From contig NZ_JAAOCA010000010.1 in NCBI RefSeq assembly GCF_014694385.1, positions 1-64,000 of the forward strand: a stretch of 64,000 bases of DNA, read 5' to 3'. The notes under the pieces are model-generated. The model searched no databases. It was not told the DNA's origin and was given only the letters and a program-made list of their open reading frames with translations. Shown here piece after piece: positions 25,503 through 35,207 of this stretch; within the stretch, counting starts at the first letter, position 1; every line of letters begins with the position of its first letter. The DNA is from Pseudomonas typographi (lineage in GTDB: Bacteria > Pseudomonadota > Gammaproteobacteria > Pseudomonadales > Pseudomonadaceae). The position numbers and the translations under genes are program-made.

Positions 25503-26819
25503 AGTGCTGAGCTGGGTGGCGAATTTTTCCACCGCACTGACCACCTTCTGCGCGCCATCCTGGATCTCGACGATCACTGCGCCAGCCTGGCTGGCCAGGC
25601 CCAGGCCTGCCTCGGCCTGTTGCTTGCCCGTGCCGATCACCGCTACGGCGTCGGAGGCCAGCTTTTGGTTCTGCTGTACCACACCTGCGATTTCGGCAGT
25701 GGCCTGGGTGGTGCGCGAGGCCAACTGGCGTACTTCGTCGGCGACTACGGCAAAACCTCGGCCTTGTTCCCCGGCCCGTGCTGCCTCGATAGCGGCGTTG
25801 AGGGCCAGCAGGTTGGTCTGTTCGGCGATGCCGCTGATCGTTTTGATAATGGTGCTGATCACCTGGCTTTGCTGGTCGAGTGCCTCGATACCTTCGGCTG
25901 CATCCTGCATATGCCCGGCCAGCTTACCCATCACCGACACCGTTTGCTGCACCACATCTGCGCCGCGTTGGGCGCTGGTGTCGGTGTGCACCGAAGTGTT
26001 GTAGGCGATGGTCGCTGCTTCGGCTACCGCTCGCTCCCGTTCTACCTGGTCAGTGACGACCGTTGCGAATTTCACGACTTTGTGTAAACGGTCGTTGGCA
26101 TCGAATACCGGGTTATAGGATGCCTCCAACCATACCACGCGGCCCAGGTGATCCACCCGCTCAAAGCGGCCGGCAACGAATTCACCCCGGCGCAGCTTTT
26201 CCCAGAACGCTTGGTATTGCGCGGTCTTCACGTCTTGCGTGGGGCAAAACAGGCTGTGGTGCTTGCCCTTGATCTGTTCCAGCCGATACCCCATGGCTAC
26301 GAGGAAGCGATCATTGGCCGTGAGCACGTTACCGTTGAGGTCGAACTCGATCACGGCGGTGGAACGCAACAGCGCCTTGATGAAACTTTCGTGTTCGCGG
26401 GAAGTTTCGATGGTGCGGGTTAAGTCCGTGGCATAACCGGCGAAACTCAGTAATGTCCCGGTAGCGTTGCGTACGGGGTGCAGGATCACCCGCAGCCAGG
26501 CCTCTTCGCCGTTTTTGCGCAGCAGGCGCAGCGCGCCGGCAAAGTGATCACCACGGTTGATGGTGTCGCGAATACGCCGGTGGAAGTCACTGTGCTTAAC
26601 GTGGCCTGGCACGATATCTTCCAGCGGCCGCCCGCTTAGCTCATCGGAACGGTAACCCATCTCTTTTTCGAAATTGCCGTTGACGTTGATAAACCGACCT
26701 TGAACGTCTAGGCAGATGTAGATCATCTCCTGGTCCAGGCCGTCGCGGATCTGTTGAACGCTGGCGAGTTCACCGCGCAGCGTAGCCAGTTCTTTTTTGT
26801 AGCGCTGGTTGAAGAACAT
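25500..26819 (-). CDS. Soluble PAS-PAS methyl-accepting chemotaxis protein (BdlA/Aer2-like)
   Basis: A 439-residue cytoplasmic signal transducer without membrane segments. PAS 1 spans about residues 20-125 ([20 protein letters not shown]), PAS 2 about 140-250 ([20 protein letters not shown]), and the MCP signalling domain about 260-439 with the hairpin tip [20 protein letters not shown] and [20 protein letters not shown]. This layout matches P. aeruginosa BdlA, which links redox and c-di-GMP signals to biofilm dispersal. Whether this protein acts the same way is inferred only from layout and from the nearby c-di-GMP gene. ATG 26819 ([12 protein letters not shown]) is preferred over the longer frame. 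The stop codon is at the edge of a MITE-like repeat. Confidence 0.8.
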   Translation of the reverse strand: MFFNQRYKKELATLRGELASVQQIRDGLDQEMIYICLDVQGRFINVNGNFEKEMGYRSDELSGRPLEDIVPGHVKHSDFHRRIRDTINRGDHFAGALRLLRKNGEEAWLRVILHPVRNATGTLLSFAGYATDLTRTIETSREHESFIKALLRSTAVIEFDLNGNVLTANDRFLVAMGYRLEQIKGKHHSLFCPTQDVKTAQYQAFWEKLRRGEFVAGRFERVDHLGRVVWLEASYNPVFDANDRLHKVVKFATVVTDQVERERAVAEAATIAYNTSVHTDTSAQRGADVVQQTVSVMGKLAGHMQDAAEGIEALDQQSQVISTIIKTISGIAEQTNLLALNAAIEAARAGEQGRGFAVVADEVRQLASRTTQATAEIAGVVQQNQKLASDAVAVIGTGKQQAEAGLGLASQAGAVIVEIQDGAQKVVSAVEKFATQLST

Positions 26820-26927
26820 TAGGGCACCTGGGCACAGCCTTGGGGGGTTAGCCACTTCATCGACTCGCCCAGGTGAGTCTTGAGTACCGTTGGGGGATTA
26901 TTTTCCGAGGGGGCGCCGGGTATTCGT

Positions 26928-28151
26928 TTACTTCGGCGCCGGCAGCGCCAGCGAGGTGTCGCTGCTTGGCAGCGGCAAGCGGAACGTGAACAGCGTACCC
27001 AAGGCCTTTGAAGAAGACACGTCGAGGGTGGCACCGTGTGCCTGGGCGATTTGCTGGGCAATGTAAAGGCCCAGGCCCAGGCCGCTGCGGGTAGGCTCTG
27101 TGGCCAGGCGTGAGAAAGGCTGGAACAGCTTGCCGAGCAAGGCCGTTTCGATCGGTTCACCGTGGTTGTGCACGCTGAGCACGAAATACCCGCCCTCGCA
27201 GCCCGCCCGCACGGTCACCGGGGTATCCGCGGCGCCATGAACGATGGCGTTGCTCAGCAGGTTGGACAGCAATTGCCCCACGCGCTCGCCGTCGCAGTGC
27301 ACGCCCGCCAACTCGCCCAATTGCAGTAGCAAGCTACGGTGGGGGTGGATGTGTTGCAGTTCGTCGACCACATGGCGCAGGGTGACCGCCAATTCCGGGC
27401 ATTCTTGCATGTGCACCGAAAGCCCCGAGCCAAGCTTGCCCCGGGCAAAATCCAAGACGTCTTCGACCAGGCGTGATGCGCGGCGGCTACAGCTTACGAT
27501 GTGATCGAGCACGGCGCGGTTGCGTTCATCGTGGCGCCGCCGTAGCAGCAGTTGCGCCCCGGCTTCGATGGCGAACAGGGGGTTGCGCAGGTCGTGGCCG
27601 AGCACGGCGATGAATTGCTCGCGCAGTTCGGCCAATTCGCGCTCGTGGCGCAGCGCTGCCTCGGTGCGCAGCATCTGCGCTTCACTGTCGATTTGCACGG
27701 CAATCAACCGGGCAAAGCCTTCCATCATCGCCTGCACGCTGCTGCCCTTAAGCCGGGCCGGCAACGGGTCGAAGGCGCACAGCGTGCCGAAAAAGCTGCC
27801 CTCGCCGAGTACGATGGGCACCGAAATGTAGCTTTCGAAGCGGTACTGGCGTGGCGCGTCATGGTCGCGATAAACCGGGTCGGTGCTGGCTTTGTCGATC
27901 ACCACCGTGCCCAGGCTGGCGAGCACCTCCTGGCACAGGGTGCTTGGCAGCGGCAGCTCACCACCTACCTGCAGGCCGAAGCCAAGGCGGTCAAGTACGG
28001 CGCAGGCCGCCCAGTGCTGGTCTGTGACGCGGGCAATGGTCACGAAGCGCAGGCCACTGCTTTCTGCAACTACCTGCAGAATCGAGGGCACTGCGTGAAT
28101 CCTGCCGATCATGGCGATGTCGGCTGCCGCGCTGTTCAACGTATGAACCAT
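26928..28151 (-). CDS. GAF-domain sensor histidine kinase
   Basis: A 407-residue soluble kinase. The GAF domain (about residues 20-165) includes FVTIARVTDQHWAACAV and SYISVPIVLGEGSFFGTLCA. The dimerisation/phosphoacceptor part has FIAVLGHDLRNPLFAIEAG with the active His. The ATPase domain has LLSNLLSNAIVHG (N box) and SGLGLGLYIAQQIAQAHGA (G2 box). No response regulator gene is adjacent, so it is an orphan kinase. It lies between a c-di-GMP enzyme and a PAS-type chemoreceptor on the same strand, with gaps of about 93 and 108 bases. The signal is unknown. Confidence 0.85.
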   Translation of the reverse strand: MVHTLNSAAADIAMIGRIHAVPSILQVVAESSGLRFVTIARVTDQHWAACAVLDRLGFGLQVGGELPLPSTLCQEVLASLGTVVIDKASTDPVYRDHDAPRQYRFESYISVPIVLGEGSFFGTLCAFDPLPARLKGSSVQAMMEGFARLIAVQIDSEAQMLRTEAALRHERELAELREQFIAVLGHDLRNPLFAIEAGAQLLLRRRHDERNRAVLDHIVSCSRRASRLVEDVLDFARGKLGSGLSVHMQECPELAVTLRHVVDELQHIHPHRSLLLQLGELAGVHCDGERVGQLLSNLLSNAIVHGAADTPVTVRAGCEGGYFVLSVHNHGEPIETALLGKLFQPFSRLATEPTRSGLGLGLYIAQQIAQAHGATLDVSSSKALGTLFTFRLPLPSSDTSLALPAPK

Positions 28152-28244
28152 TAGGCCAGCACTTCCTTGAACACATTGAACTGATAGCCTTGAGTCTAGC
28201 GGCCCCTGGCGCGGCTGTAAAAGCGCGCCTTGCTGACCGGTTGG

Positions 28245-30833
28245 TCAATGTGGCCGGCGTTTACGGCCAATGCGAAGATTTTCGTTGGCCGCCGCCACCT
28301 CATGCTGCGCCAGGAGGATCGACAACGCGGCCTTGTCTACCGGCCGGCTAAGGTAGAAACCTTGCACTTCGTGGCACCGGTCCTTGATCAGGGCCGCCAG
28401 TTGTTGCTCGGTTTCCACGCCCTCGGCGGTCACCTTGAGGCCCATGGCCCGGGCCAGGTTGATGATCGCTTGGACCACGGCGCGGTCCCCGCCGCCACTG
28501 GTACCGTCCATGGCACAGATGAAGCGCTTGTCGATCTTGATGCTGTCGAAGGGGTAGGTACGCAGGTAGCCCAGCGACGAATAACCGGTGCCAAAATCAT
28601 CCATGTTCAAGCGCACGCCCAACTCCTTGAGCGCTTGTAAGGTTCCCAAGGCATTGTCAATGTCGCCAAGCATCATGTTTTCGGTAATTTCCAGCTCCAG
28701 CCGGCGTGCCGGAAAACCGGTTTGCACCAAGGTGTCGCGGATATCGGCGACCACATCACTGCGCAAGAACTGCGCCGGGGATAAGTTCACCGACACCAGC
28801 AGCGCGTCGGGCCATTGCAGGGCGGTTTCGCAGGCTTCGCGCAGCACCCAGCGGCCAAGCGGCACAATCAAGTCGGTTTGCTCGGCCAACGGGATGAATA
28901 CATCTGGCCCCAGCAGGCCATCGACTGGGTGATTCCAGCGTACCAGCGCTTCCACCGCGACAATGCGCAGGCGGTCGACCTGATAGCGGGGCTGGTAGTG
29001 CAACACGAATTCGTTGTTTTTCACTGCCAGGCGCAATTCGCTTTCCAACTGCCGGCGGTGTTGGATTTGCGCGCTCATTTGCTCGGCGAAGTAACGCCAG
29101 CCGCCTTTGCCACTGGCCTTGGCCTGGTACAGCGCGATGTCGGCGCAGCGGATCAGTTCATGGCCATCGTAGCCCTGCAGGCGGCTTTGGGCGATGCCGA
29201 TGCTAGCGCCGACTTGTAACACGTGGCCTTCATGTTCGATTGGTTGCTGCACGCTGTCGATCAGCCGCTGGCAGAAGCGGTCGACCTCGAAGCGTTGCTC
29301 CAGGCCGCAGAGCACCAACACAAATTCGTCGCCACCGAGCCTGGCGACAAGGTCCAGGTCACGGCTGCACGCTTTGAGCCGTTGGCCGGCTTCCATCAGC
29401 ACCGCATCGCCGGCAGCATGGCCGAGGCTGTCATTGATAGGCTTGAAATGGTCCAGGTCTACCAGCAACAGCGTCAATGCCGGCCCATGTTGGCCTGCGG
29501 TCAACGCGTCTTCGAGGTAGCGCAGCAGCAGGTTGCGGTTAGGTAGCCCGGTCAGCGCATCGTGCAATGACAGATGCTGAATGCGCGCGTGGGCAGCTAC
29601 CTCGTCAGTGATGTCGCTGGCGGTGCCGCGAAACCCACTGATGTTACCGCGGGCCACGATAGGTCGCGCCGAAACCCGGCAGTAGCGTAACGCGCCGCTG
29701 TGGTCACGGTAGGCACAACGCAGGTTCGAAACGGTTGCCGGGGCATCGGGAAGGGTGGCTAACCAGGGGCCGATGGGGGTGGTGTCGCAACTGAGTAGTT
29801 GCTCGATCGGCCGGCCCAGCCAAGCATCGGCGGCAAAACCAGTGACCGCGGCGAAGCGGTTGGACAAGTAGGCCAGGCGGCCGCGCGCGTCGGTTTCCCA
29901 GATCCAGTCCGACGCGGCCTCAGCCACCGCGCGAAAGCGCTCTTCGCTGGCTTCAAGGGCATCGGTACTCTGGCGCAGCGAGGTGAAGCTGGCGTCGATC
30001 TGTTTAGAGGCGCGCAACACGAAGCGAAAGCAGTAACCGAGCAGCAGGGCCAGCACCGCCGCCACGGCCAACAGGCTCGGCAGCACTGTCCAGAGCAACT
30101 GCGCGCCTGGGGCAACGGGCGTCCAGGCCAGGTGATAGCCAGTGCCAGGTAATGGCAGTTGCGCGCCTTTACCGCTATCGCTTCCCGGCTCCAGGCGCAG
30201 TTCGGCCAGGCCGTAGCCGTTGCCGATTTCCAGCAGTTTGGCCGGGGTCAACTGGTCGGCCAGCACCAGCACCGTACTGCCTTCGCCCGTGGGCACGGCG
30301 CTGCTGCCAGCAGGCTGGATCACCGCGCCGGTGATCAGTGCGGGCCAGCCATACACCAGGCCCAGCCGCGTGGCGGCTTGCTTGCGCGGCGCGGCAGCAC
30401 GGGCCTCGCTGAGTAAATCGGGCATTGCCGGCAGTTCGCGGGCGCTGGGCTGGCCCCGGTAAAGCGCATATTGGGTGCCTTGGTCGTCGATCACGAACAC
30501 TGCGTCGAACCCGGCCTGGGTGAACACGCCGGTGCCCAGGTTGTTCTGCTCATACGCCCAGGCGCGGTCTATGTGGCCTACCAGGTGCTGGAAGGCCCCA
30601 TCGCGCACTGCATAGCTCAACGCCGTGGTGCGGTTGTTGGCGGCGCGGATATCCAGCGCCTTTTGCGCATAGAAGCGGCCTTGGCGAATTTCGTCATGGT
30701 CAAGGCCCTGGGCAATGCCAATCACAGCGGCGCCGGCGATCAGGAATGCTGTGGCGAATAGCGCTCCGATCAGCACGAGAAAACGCCGCGTGCGGCGCCA
30801 GTGCGGCGCCGACTGCCAAGCAAGGGTGGGCAT
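28245..30833 (-). CDS. CHASE4-PAS-GGDEF-EAL dual c-di-GMP protein
   Basis: An 862-residue inner-membrane protein. A transmembrane helix (about 18-40), periplasmic CHASE4-like sensor (about 45-240), second helix (about 245-268), PAS (about 300-420), GGDEF (about 425-590) and EAL (about 605-845) follow in order. The cyclase active site is intact (RLGGDEF), with an RxxD inhibitory site (RDLD) five residues before it. The phosphodiesterase site also looks intact: EALVRWNHP, ITENMM, DDFGTGYSSLGYL and AEGVET. The protein can thus in principle make and degrade c-di-GMP, with the sensor deciding the balance. It is transcribed ahead of the histidine kinase gene on the same strand. Confidence 0.85.
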   Translation of the reverse strand: MPTLAWQSAPHWRRTRRFLVLIGALFATAFLIAGAAVIGIAQGLDHDEIRQGRFYAQKALDIRAANNRTTALSYAVRDGAFQHLVGHIDRAWAYEQNNLGTGVFTQAGFDAVFVIDDQGTQYALYRGQPSARELPAMPDLLSEARAAAPRKQAATRLGLVYGWPALITGAVIQPAGSSAVPTGEGSTVLVLADQLTPAKLLEIGNGYGLAELRLEPGSDSGKGAQLPLPGTGYHLAWTPVAPGAQLLWTVLPSLLAVAAVLALLLGYCFRFVLRASKQIDASFTSLRQSTDALEASEERFRAVAEAASDWIWETDARGRLAYLSNRFAAVTGFAADAWLGRPIEQLLSCDTTPIGPWLATLPDAPATVSNLRCAYRDHSGALRYCRVSARPIVARGNISGFRGTASDITDEVAAHARIQHLSLHDALTGLPNRNLLLRYLEDALTAGQHGPALTLLLVDLDHFKPINDSLGHAAGDAVLMEAGQRLKACSRDLDLVARLGGDEFVLVLCGLEQRFEVDRFCQRLIDSVQQPIEHEGHVLQVGASIGIAQSRLQGYDGHELIRCADIALYQAKASGKGGWRYFAEQMSAQIQHRRQLESELRLAVKNNEFVLHYQPRYQVDRLRIVAVEALVRWNHPVDGLLGPDVFIPLAEQTDLIVPLGRWVLREACETALQWPDALLVSVNLSPAQFLRSDVVADIRDTLVQTGFPARRLELEITENMMLGDIDNALGTLQALKELGVRLNMDDFGTGYSSLGYLRTYPFDSIKIDKRFICAMDGTSGGGDRAVVQAIINLARAMGLKVTAEGVETEQQLAALIKDRCHEVQGFYLSRPVDKAALSILLAQHEVAAANENLRIGRKRRPH

Positions 30834-30952
30834 AGGCGTGCGTCCCCGTCTGTCCTTGTGGTTGCACCGCTGTCTTATGATTGGGAATAGAACAGCCGGC
30901 CCGGATTGTCATCCTTCAGCGCTAAAATTGCCGCGGCGCGAACAAGTGCCGC

Positions 30953-31116
30953 TAGTGGGGTGTTTCAGAAGTTGGCTGCACGATTTTGACGGTGCCTTTT
31001 TCGCCGGGCTGCGTTGCCGCGCCTCGCCATAGCCCTGCTATGGCTCGTCACGGCGCCTTGCCCGGCAACAACATGCTCGCGTCAATTCTCGTGCGAACTT
31101 CTAAAACGCCACACTA
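30953..31116. repeat. MITE-like palindromic repeat, copy C (longest)
   Basis: 164 bp from TAGTGGGGTGTTTCAGAAGT to GAACTTCTAAAACGCCACACTA. The two ends are imperfect inverted repeats of about 35 bp, and TTGACG modules lie just inside both ends. The centre has CCATAGCCCTGCTATGG, another dyad. No coding capacity. This is the best-preserved member of the family and defines its ends. Confidence 0.6.
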
Positions 31117-31156
31117 AGCATCTTGAACGGGTAAAACCTAGGTAGGTTCCCCGCCA

Positions 31157-31215
31157 ATGTGGTATCTCAGAGGTTGGCTGCACGCTTTTTAACGGTGCCT
31201 TTTGCCGCAGGGTCG
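31157..31215. repeat. MITE-like repeat, copy D (one end only)
   Basis: ATGTGGTATCTCAGAGGTTG, GCTGCACG and AACGGTGCCTTTT match the left end of copy C. The right end is not found, so the copy is truncated. It lies 41 bases after copy C and may supply part of the leader of the following gene. Confidence 0.5.
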
Positions 31216-31403
31216 CGTTGCCGCGCGCCAGCAACACCGTTCATCCGCCAGGGCCGGCCCCACTGGGGCCCGGCGAATGCGCCGCTGGCCGCCCGCCGTT
31301 GCGCTGTGTGGGCCATTACAGAGCGGCGGCGGCCGCGGCGGGGCTTGAAATGCGCCGCACGGGCACCCATGTTTGTGCGGGTGGCGCGAAGGCGTCGCGG
31401 GCA

Positions 31404-32465
31404 ATGAACCTTTCTGAACCCTCGGAGTGGCCCCTTCTTATGTTGCCAACCCCCGCCGATGCCGCTGAAAAACTGGCCGACGCCTTAAACCCCGCGCCCT
31501 TCGAACAGGGCCGTTACCGCAACCTCGCCGTGCAGCCGAAAGACGGCGTGCTGAAAAAACTCAAGATCGGCTTCAAGTTCCTGCTGCGGCGCAAACCGCC
31601 TTATACCCGGCCCCAGAGGCCGATCCCGGTGCGGCCGCTGGACCGCGAGGCGCTGTTGGCATCGCCCGATGGCAGCCTGTGGCGGCTGGGCCATTCGACC
31701 GTACTGATCAAGGCACAAGGGCTGTTCTTCATCACCGACCCCGTGTTCAGCGAGCGCGCCTCACCCGTGCAGTGGGCAGGGCCGTTGCGGTTTCATCAGC
31801 CACCGATCACCCTGGAAGCTTTGCCACCGATCAAGGCCGTAATTCTTTCGCACAACCACTATGACCACCTCGATGAGGCCGCCGTCAAACGCTTGGCCGA
31901 GCACGCCGAATGGTTCTTGGCGCCGTTGGGGGTGGGCGACACCCTGGTGAAATGGGGTATTGCAGCGCACAAGGTGCGCCAGTTGGACTGGTGGCAAGAG
32001 ACCGACATCGACGGGGTGCGCTTCGCCGCCACGCCCACCCAGCACTTCTCCGGGCGCGGGCTGTTCGACAGCAATGCGACGCTGTGGGCCTCGTGGGTGA
32101 TGATTACGCCTGCCTGGCGGCTGTTCTTCAGTGGCGACTCTGGCTACTTCAACGGCTTCAAGCTGATCGGCGAGCGCTATGGCCCGTTCGACCTCACCTT
32201 GATGGAAACCGGCGCCTACAACGTAGCCTGGCCGGCGGTGCACATGCAGCCCGAACAAAGCCTGCAGGCGCACTTGGACCTGAACGGGCGCTGGCTACTG
32301 CCGATACACAACGGCACCTTTGATTTGTCTACCCACCCCTGGCATGAACCGTTCGACCGCATCAGCGCCCTGGCCCAGGCCGCAGGGGTGGCGCTGACCA
32401 CCCCGCAGATGGGCGAGCAGGTAAATATCGCCGCGCCGCAGGCGACAGGCAAATGGTGGGAGTAA
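31404..32465 (+). CDS. Metallo-beta-lactamase-fold hydrolase (RomA/NAPE-PLD-like)
   Basis: A 353-residue zinc hydrolase. Motifs are WRLGHSTVLIKAQGLFFITD, VILSHNHYDHLDEAAVKRLA (HxHxDH-type, here HNHYDH), FSGDSGYFNGF and LPIHNGTFDLSTHPWHEP. These mark the branch with N-acyl-phosphatidylethanolamine phospholipase D and RomA/UlaG-like proteins. No signal peptide is seen. The substrate is unknown, but phospholipid or phosphodiester cleavage is typical of the branch. The start is uncertain: ATG 31404 or ATG 31440 (GGAG 12 bases upstream). A longer frame to 31218 looks non-coding. Confidence 0.8.
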   Translation: MNLSEPSEWPLLMLPTPADAAEKLADALNPAPFEQGRYRNLAVQPKDGVLKKLKIGFKFLLRRKPPYTRPQRPIPVRPLDREALLASPDGSLWRLGHSTVLIKAQGLFFITDPVFSERASPVQWAGPLRFHQPPITLEALPPIKAVILSHNHYDHLDEAAVKRLAEHAEWFLAPLGVGDTLVKWGIAAHKVRQLDWWQETDIDGVRFAATPTQHFSGRGLFDSNATLWASWVMITPAWRLFFSGDSGYFNGFKLIGERYGPFDLTLMETGAYNVAWPAVHMQPEQSLQAHLDLNGRWLLPIHNGTFDLSTHPWHEPFDRISALAQAAGVALTTPQMGEQVNIAAPQATGKWWE

Positions 32466-32617
32466 CGCGATACGCCTCACCGCAATAGAGGTTAGCCGCC
32501 GCTGGGGCCGAGCACTGCGGCACCGCTTGCTTTACCCCACGGTAAATGGGCCTGGCGCCGGTGGGCAAGCAACGGCGGGCGCGGCCTACAAGGGGTGTAG
32601 CGTAACTGAAAGCACTT

Positions 32618-32650
32618 ACCCGCATAAAAGTCAGGGCCCCGCGGGTTTTT
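32618..32650 (+). terminator. Rho-independent terminator after the metallohydrolase gene
   Basis: ACCCGC, a 17-base loop, then GCGGGT and a T-run (32618-32650). It lies about 150 bases after the stop codon at 32465 and just before the pxp operon. Confidence 0.45.
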
Positions 32651-32721
32651 CTTCATTGACCCCCTAGCCGTAGGCCCCTAACGTGAAGCCTATACCTTGC
32701 TGACACACACGGGCACGCACC

Positions 32722-33465
32722 ATGATCCTGCTCAACTGCGATATCGGCGAAAGCTTCGGCGCTTGGACGATGGGCCTGGACGAGGCGGTGATGCCGCTGA
32801 TCGACTGCGCCAACATTGCCTGTGGTTTCCACGCGGGCGACCCCAGCACCCTGCGCCAAACCGTCGCCCTGGCGGCCAGCCACGGCGTGCGCATCGGGGC
32901 GCACCCGGCTTACCCAGACCTGGTGGGCTTTGGCAGGCGTTCCATGGCGTGTTCGGCGCAGGAGGTCGAAGACCTGCTGCATTACCAAATCGGTGCGCTG
33001 CAGGGCATTTGTACCGCCCAGGGCGCCCGGGTCGAGTACGTCAAGCCCCATGGCGCGCTGTACAACGACATGATGGCCAAACCCGAAGTGCTGCGTGCTG
33101 TGCTCAGTGCCATGGCCCGTTACCAGGCGGGCCTGCCATTGATGGTGCTGGCCATGCGCGACAACCAGCCGGCGCTGGGGCTGGCGGCCGAGTATGGCGT
33201 GCCACTGTGGTTCGAGGCCTTTGCCGACCGCGGCTATGAAGCAGATGGCGCGTTGGTATCACGGCGCCTGCCCGGCGCGGTGCATCACGATACCGAGGCG
33301 GTGGTGGCCCAGGCGCTGACCCTGGCCAACGGCGGCAACCTGCGTGCGCGGGACGGCAGCGAATTGCGACTGCGCGCCGACACCCTGTGCGTGCACGGTG
33401 ATAACGCAGCGTCGGTGGCGGCGGTACGGCGGATTCGCGATGCGCTGCGGCAGGCTGCACAATGA
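32722..33465 (+). CDS. pxpA: 5-oxoprolinase subunit A (LamB/YcsF family)
   Basis: A 247-residue cytosolic protein. With PxpB and PxpC it opens 5-oxoproline, a spontaneous damage product of glutamine, to glutamate using ATP. Family segments are [53 protein letters not shown] and [15 protein letters not shown]. The stop codon region overlaps pxpB by four bases (ATGA). The order pxpA-pxpB-pxpC is the typical one. Confidence 0.9.
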   Translation: MILLNCDIGESFGAWTMGLDEAVMPLIDCANIACGFHAGDPSTLRQTVALAASHGVRIGAHPAYPDLVGFGRRSMACSAQEVEDLLHYQIGALQGICTAQGARVEYVKPHGALYNDMMAKPEVLRAVLSAMARYQAGLPLMVLAMRDNQPALGLAAEYGVPLWFEAFADRGYEADGALVSRRLPGAVHHDTEAVVAQALTLANGGNLRARDGSELRLRADTLCVHGDNAASVAAVRRIRDALRQAAQ

Positions 33466-34187
33466 AGCCGATCAACTATGCCCCCGGCCGCCAGGCGCAG
33501 GTCGAGGTCGTGGCGATCGATGGCCTCATGTTGCGGCTGTTCGAGGCCATCGACGAAGCCAACGTACCTTGGCTGCTGGCCGCCGCCGCGCGGGTACGCG
33601 GCGCACTGGGCGAGGCGCTGGTAGACCTAGTACCGGCTTATACCACGCTGTATGTGCAATACGACCTGGCGCGGCTGGACGCCGCCCAAGCCCATGCATG
33701 CCTGGCGCGTGCCTTGGCGGGCCTTGCGCCGGAACCGGTCGCCGCCGGGCAGGAGCATGTGGTGCCGGTATGGTACGACCCTAGCGTAGGCCCGGAGCTG
33801 CCGGTGCTGGCCGCCCGCAGCGGCCTGGGTGTGCCAGGGCTGATCGCCCGCCACTGCGGGCGTGCCTACACGGTATTCGCCTTGGGCTTCACCCCGGGCT
33901 TCGCCTTCATGGGGCTGGTCGAACCGGTATTGGCGGCGCCGCGCTTGGCTACACCGCGCCAGCGGGTACCGGCCGGCAGCGTGGGCATCGGCGAACGGCA
34001 AACCGCCATTTACCCCTCGGTGTCGCCGGGCGGCTGGAACTTGCTGGGGCGCACGCCTTGGTCGCTGGTCGACGCTCAGGGCACCTGCCGTTTCAGCCCC
34101 GGTGACCGGGTGCGCTTCGAGGCGGTGGGGCGCGACCGTTTCGTTGAGTTGGGCGGCGATTGCAGCCCGTTGGAGGTGCGCGAATGA
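33462..34187 (+). CDS. pxpB: 5-oxoprolinase subunit B
   Basis: A 241-residue protein of the KipI/allophanate-hydrolase-subunit-1 family. Typical stretches are [49 protein letters not shown] and [16 protein letters not shown]. It overlaps pxpA by four bases at its start and pxpC by four bases at its end. Works only as a complex with PxpC and PxpA. Confidence 0.9.
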   Translation: MKPINYAPGRQAQVEVVAIDGLMLRLFEAIDEANVPWLLAAAARVRGALGEALVDLVPAYTTLYVQYDLARLDAAQAHACLARALAGLAPEPVAAGQEHVVPVWYDPSVGPELPVLAARSGLGVPGLIARHCGRAYTVFALGFTPGFAFMGLVEPVLAAPRLATPRQRVPAGSVGIGERQTAIYPSVSPGGWNLLGRTPWSLVDAQGTCRFSPGDRVRFEAVGRDRFVELGGDCSPLEVRE

Positions 34188-35101
34188 CGGCGCTGATCGT
34201 CGAGCACAGCACACCGCTGTGCAGCTTGCAGGATGGCGGGCGTTTCGGTGTACGCCACTTGGGCATTACCCAGGGCGGCGCGGCCGACTGGGTGTCGATG
34301 GGGTGGGCCAACTGGCTGCTCGGTAACCCCTTGGCGGCGGCGGTGGTGGAAGTGACCCTGGGCCAGTTCAGCCTGCGGGCTGAACGTGATTGCCATTTGG
34401 CGTTGGCCGGGGCGGACCTTGAGGCGACCGTTGACGGCCAGCACCTGCTGCCTTGGCGCAGCGTGCACCTGCGGGCGGGCCAAACCCTCCAGTTCAAAGG
34501 GCCCCGGGCCGGCGCCAGGGCCTACCTCGCCGCGCCTGGCGGTTGGTTGGCACCACGGGTGCTGGGCAGTTGCGCCACCGTGGCGCGCGACCGCCTCGGA
34601 GGCCTAGGTGGCCGGGGCGCTGCCCTGGCGGCTGGCGACCGCCTGGTGTATCGAGGCCCGGCGCGGGAACCGCGACAAGTAGCCGTGGCGCAGCCACCCA
34701 ACATCAGCCTGGCCGAACCGCTTCAGGTGGTATTGGGCGCGCAGATGGCGTACTTTTCCGGGCAAAGCCTGTTCGACGCGTTCGACCAAACCTGGGTGGT
34801 GGACCCCCGCGCTGATCGCATGGGCGTGCGCCTGTGCGGGCCGCGGCTGCACTACCAAGGCCCACCGATGATTTCCGAGGGTATTCCCTTGGGTGGCATC
34901 CAGGTGCCGCCGGACGGCCAGCCAATCGTGCTGGGCAATGATCGCCAGACGATCGGCGGCTACCCGCGGCTGGGCGCGCTGGCGCCCGCCTCGCTGGCCC
35001 GGTTGGCGCAGGCCTTACCGGGCGACATGCTGCGCTTGCAGCCGGTGGTGGCCGAGCAGGCACGGGCCAGCCACCTTCGGGTACTGCGGCAGTGGGCCTG
35101 A
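34184..35101 (+). CDS. pxpC: 5-oxoprolinase subunit C
   Basis: A 305-residue protein of the KipA/allophanate-hydrolase-subunit-2 family: SLQDGGRFGVRHLGITQGGA, RAYLAAPGGW, AQMAYFSGQSLFDAF, and EGIPLGGIQVPPDGQPIVLG near the end. ATG 34184 overlaps the pxpB stop (ATGA), which fixes the start; a longer frame upstream lies inside pxpB. Last gene of the pxpABC operon, about 105 bases before cysM. Confidence 0.9.
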   Translation: MTALIVEHSTPLCSLQDGGRFGVRHLGITQGGAADWVSMGWANWLLGNPLAAAVVEVTLGQFSLRAERDCHLALAGADLEATVDGQHLLPWRSVHLRAGQTLQFKGPRAGARAYLAAPGGWLAPRVLGSCATVARDRLGGLGGRGAALAAGDRLVYRGPAREPRQVAVAQPPNISLAEPLQVVLGAQMAYFSGQSLFDAFDQTWVVDPRADRMGVRLCGPRLHYQGPPMISEGIPLGGIQVPPDGQPIVLGNDRQTIGGYPRLGALAPASLARLAQALPGDMLRLQPVVAEQARASHLRVLRQWA

Positions 35102-35207
35102 GCCGGGTTATTTCCGGCGGGAATATCGGCCGTTCATTGCGCGATATGGCCGGGCGCTGTTTGCCGGTATGATAGGTGCCTTCCGCTGTCCGAATTGCGA
35201 TATCGCC

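Noticed and set aside
30834-31403. N-terminal extension of the metallohydrolase back to 31218
   Set aside because: The extra 62 residues are Arg/Ala/Pro-rich, lie partly beside a MITE copy and have no ribosome-binding site.
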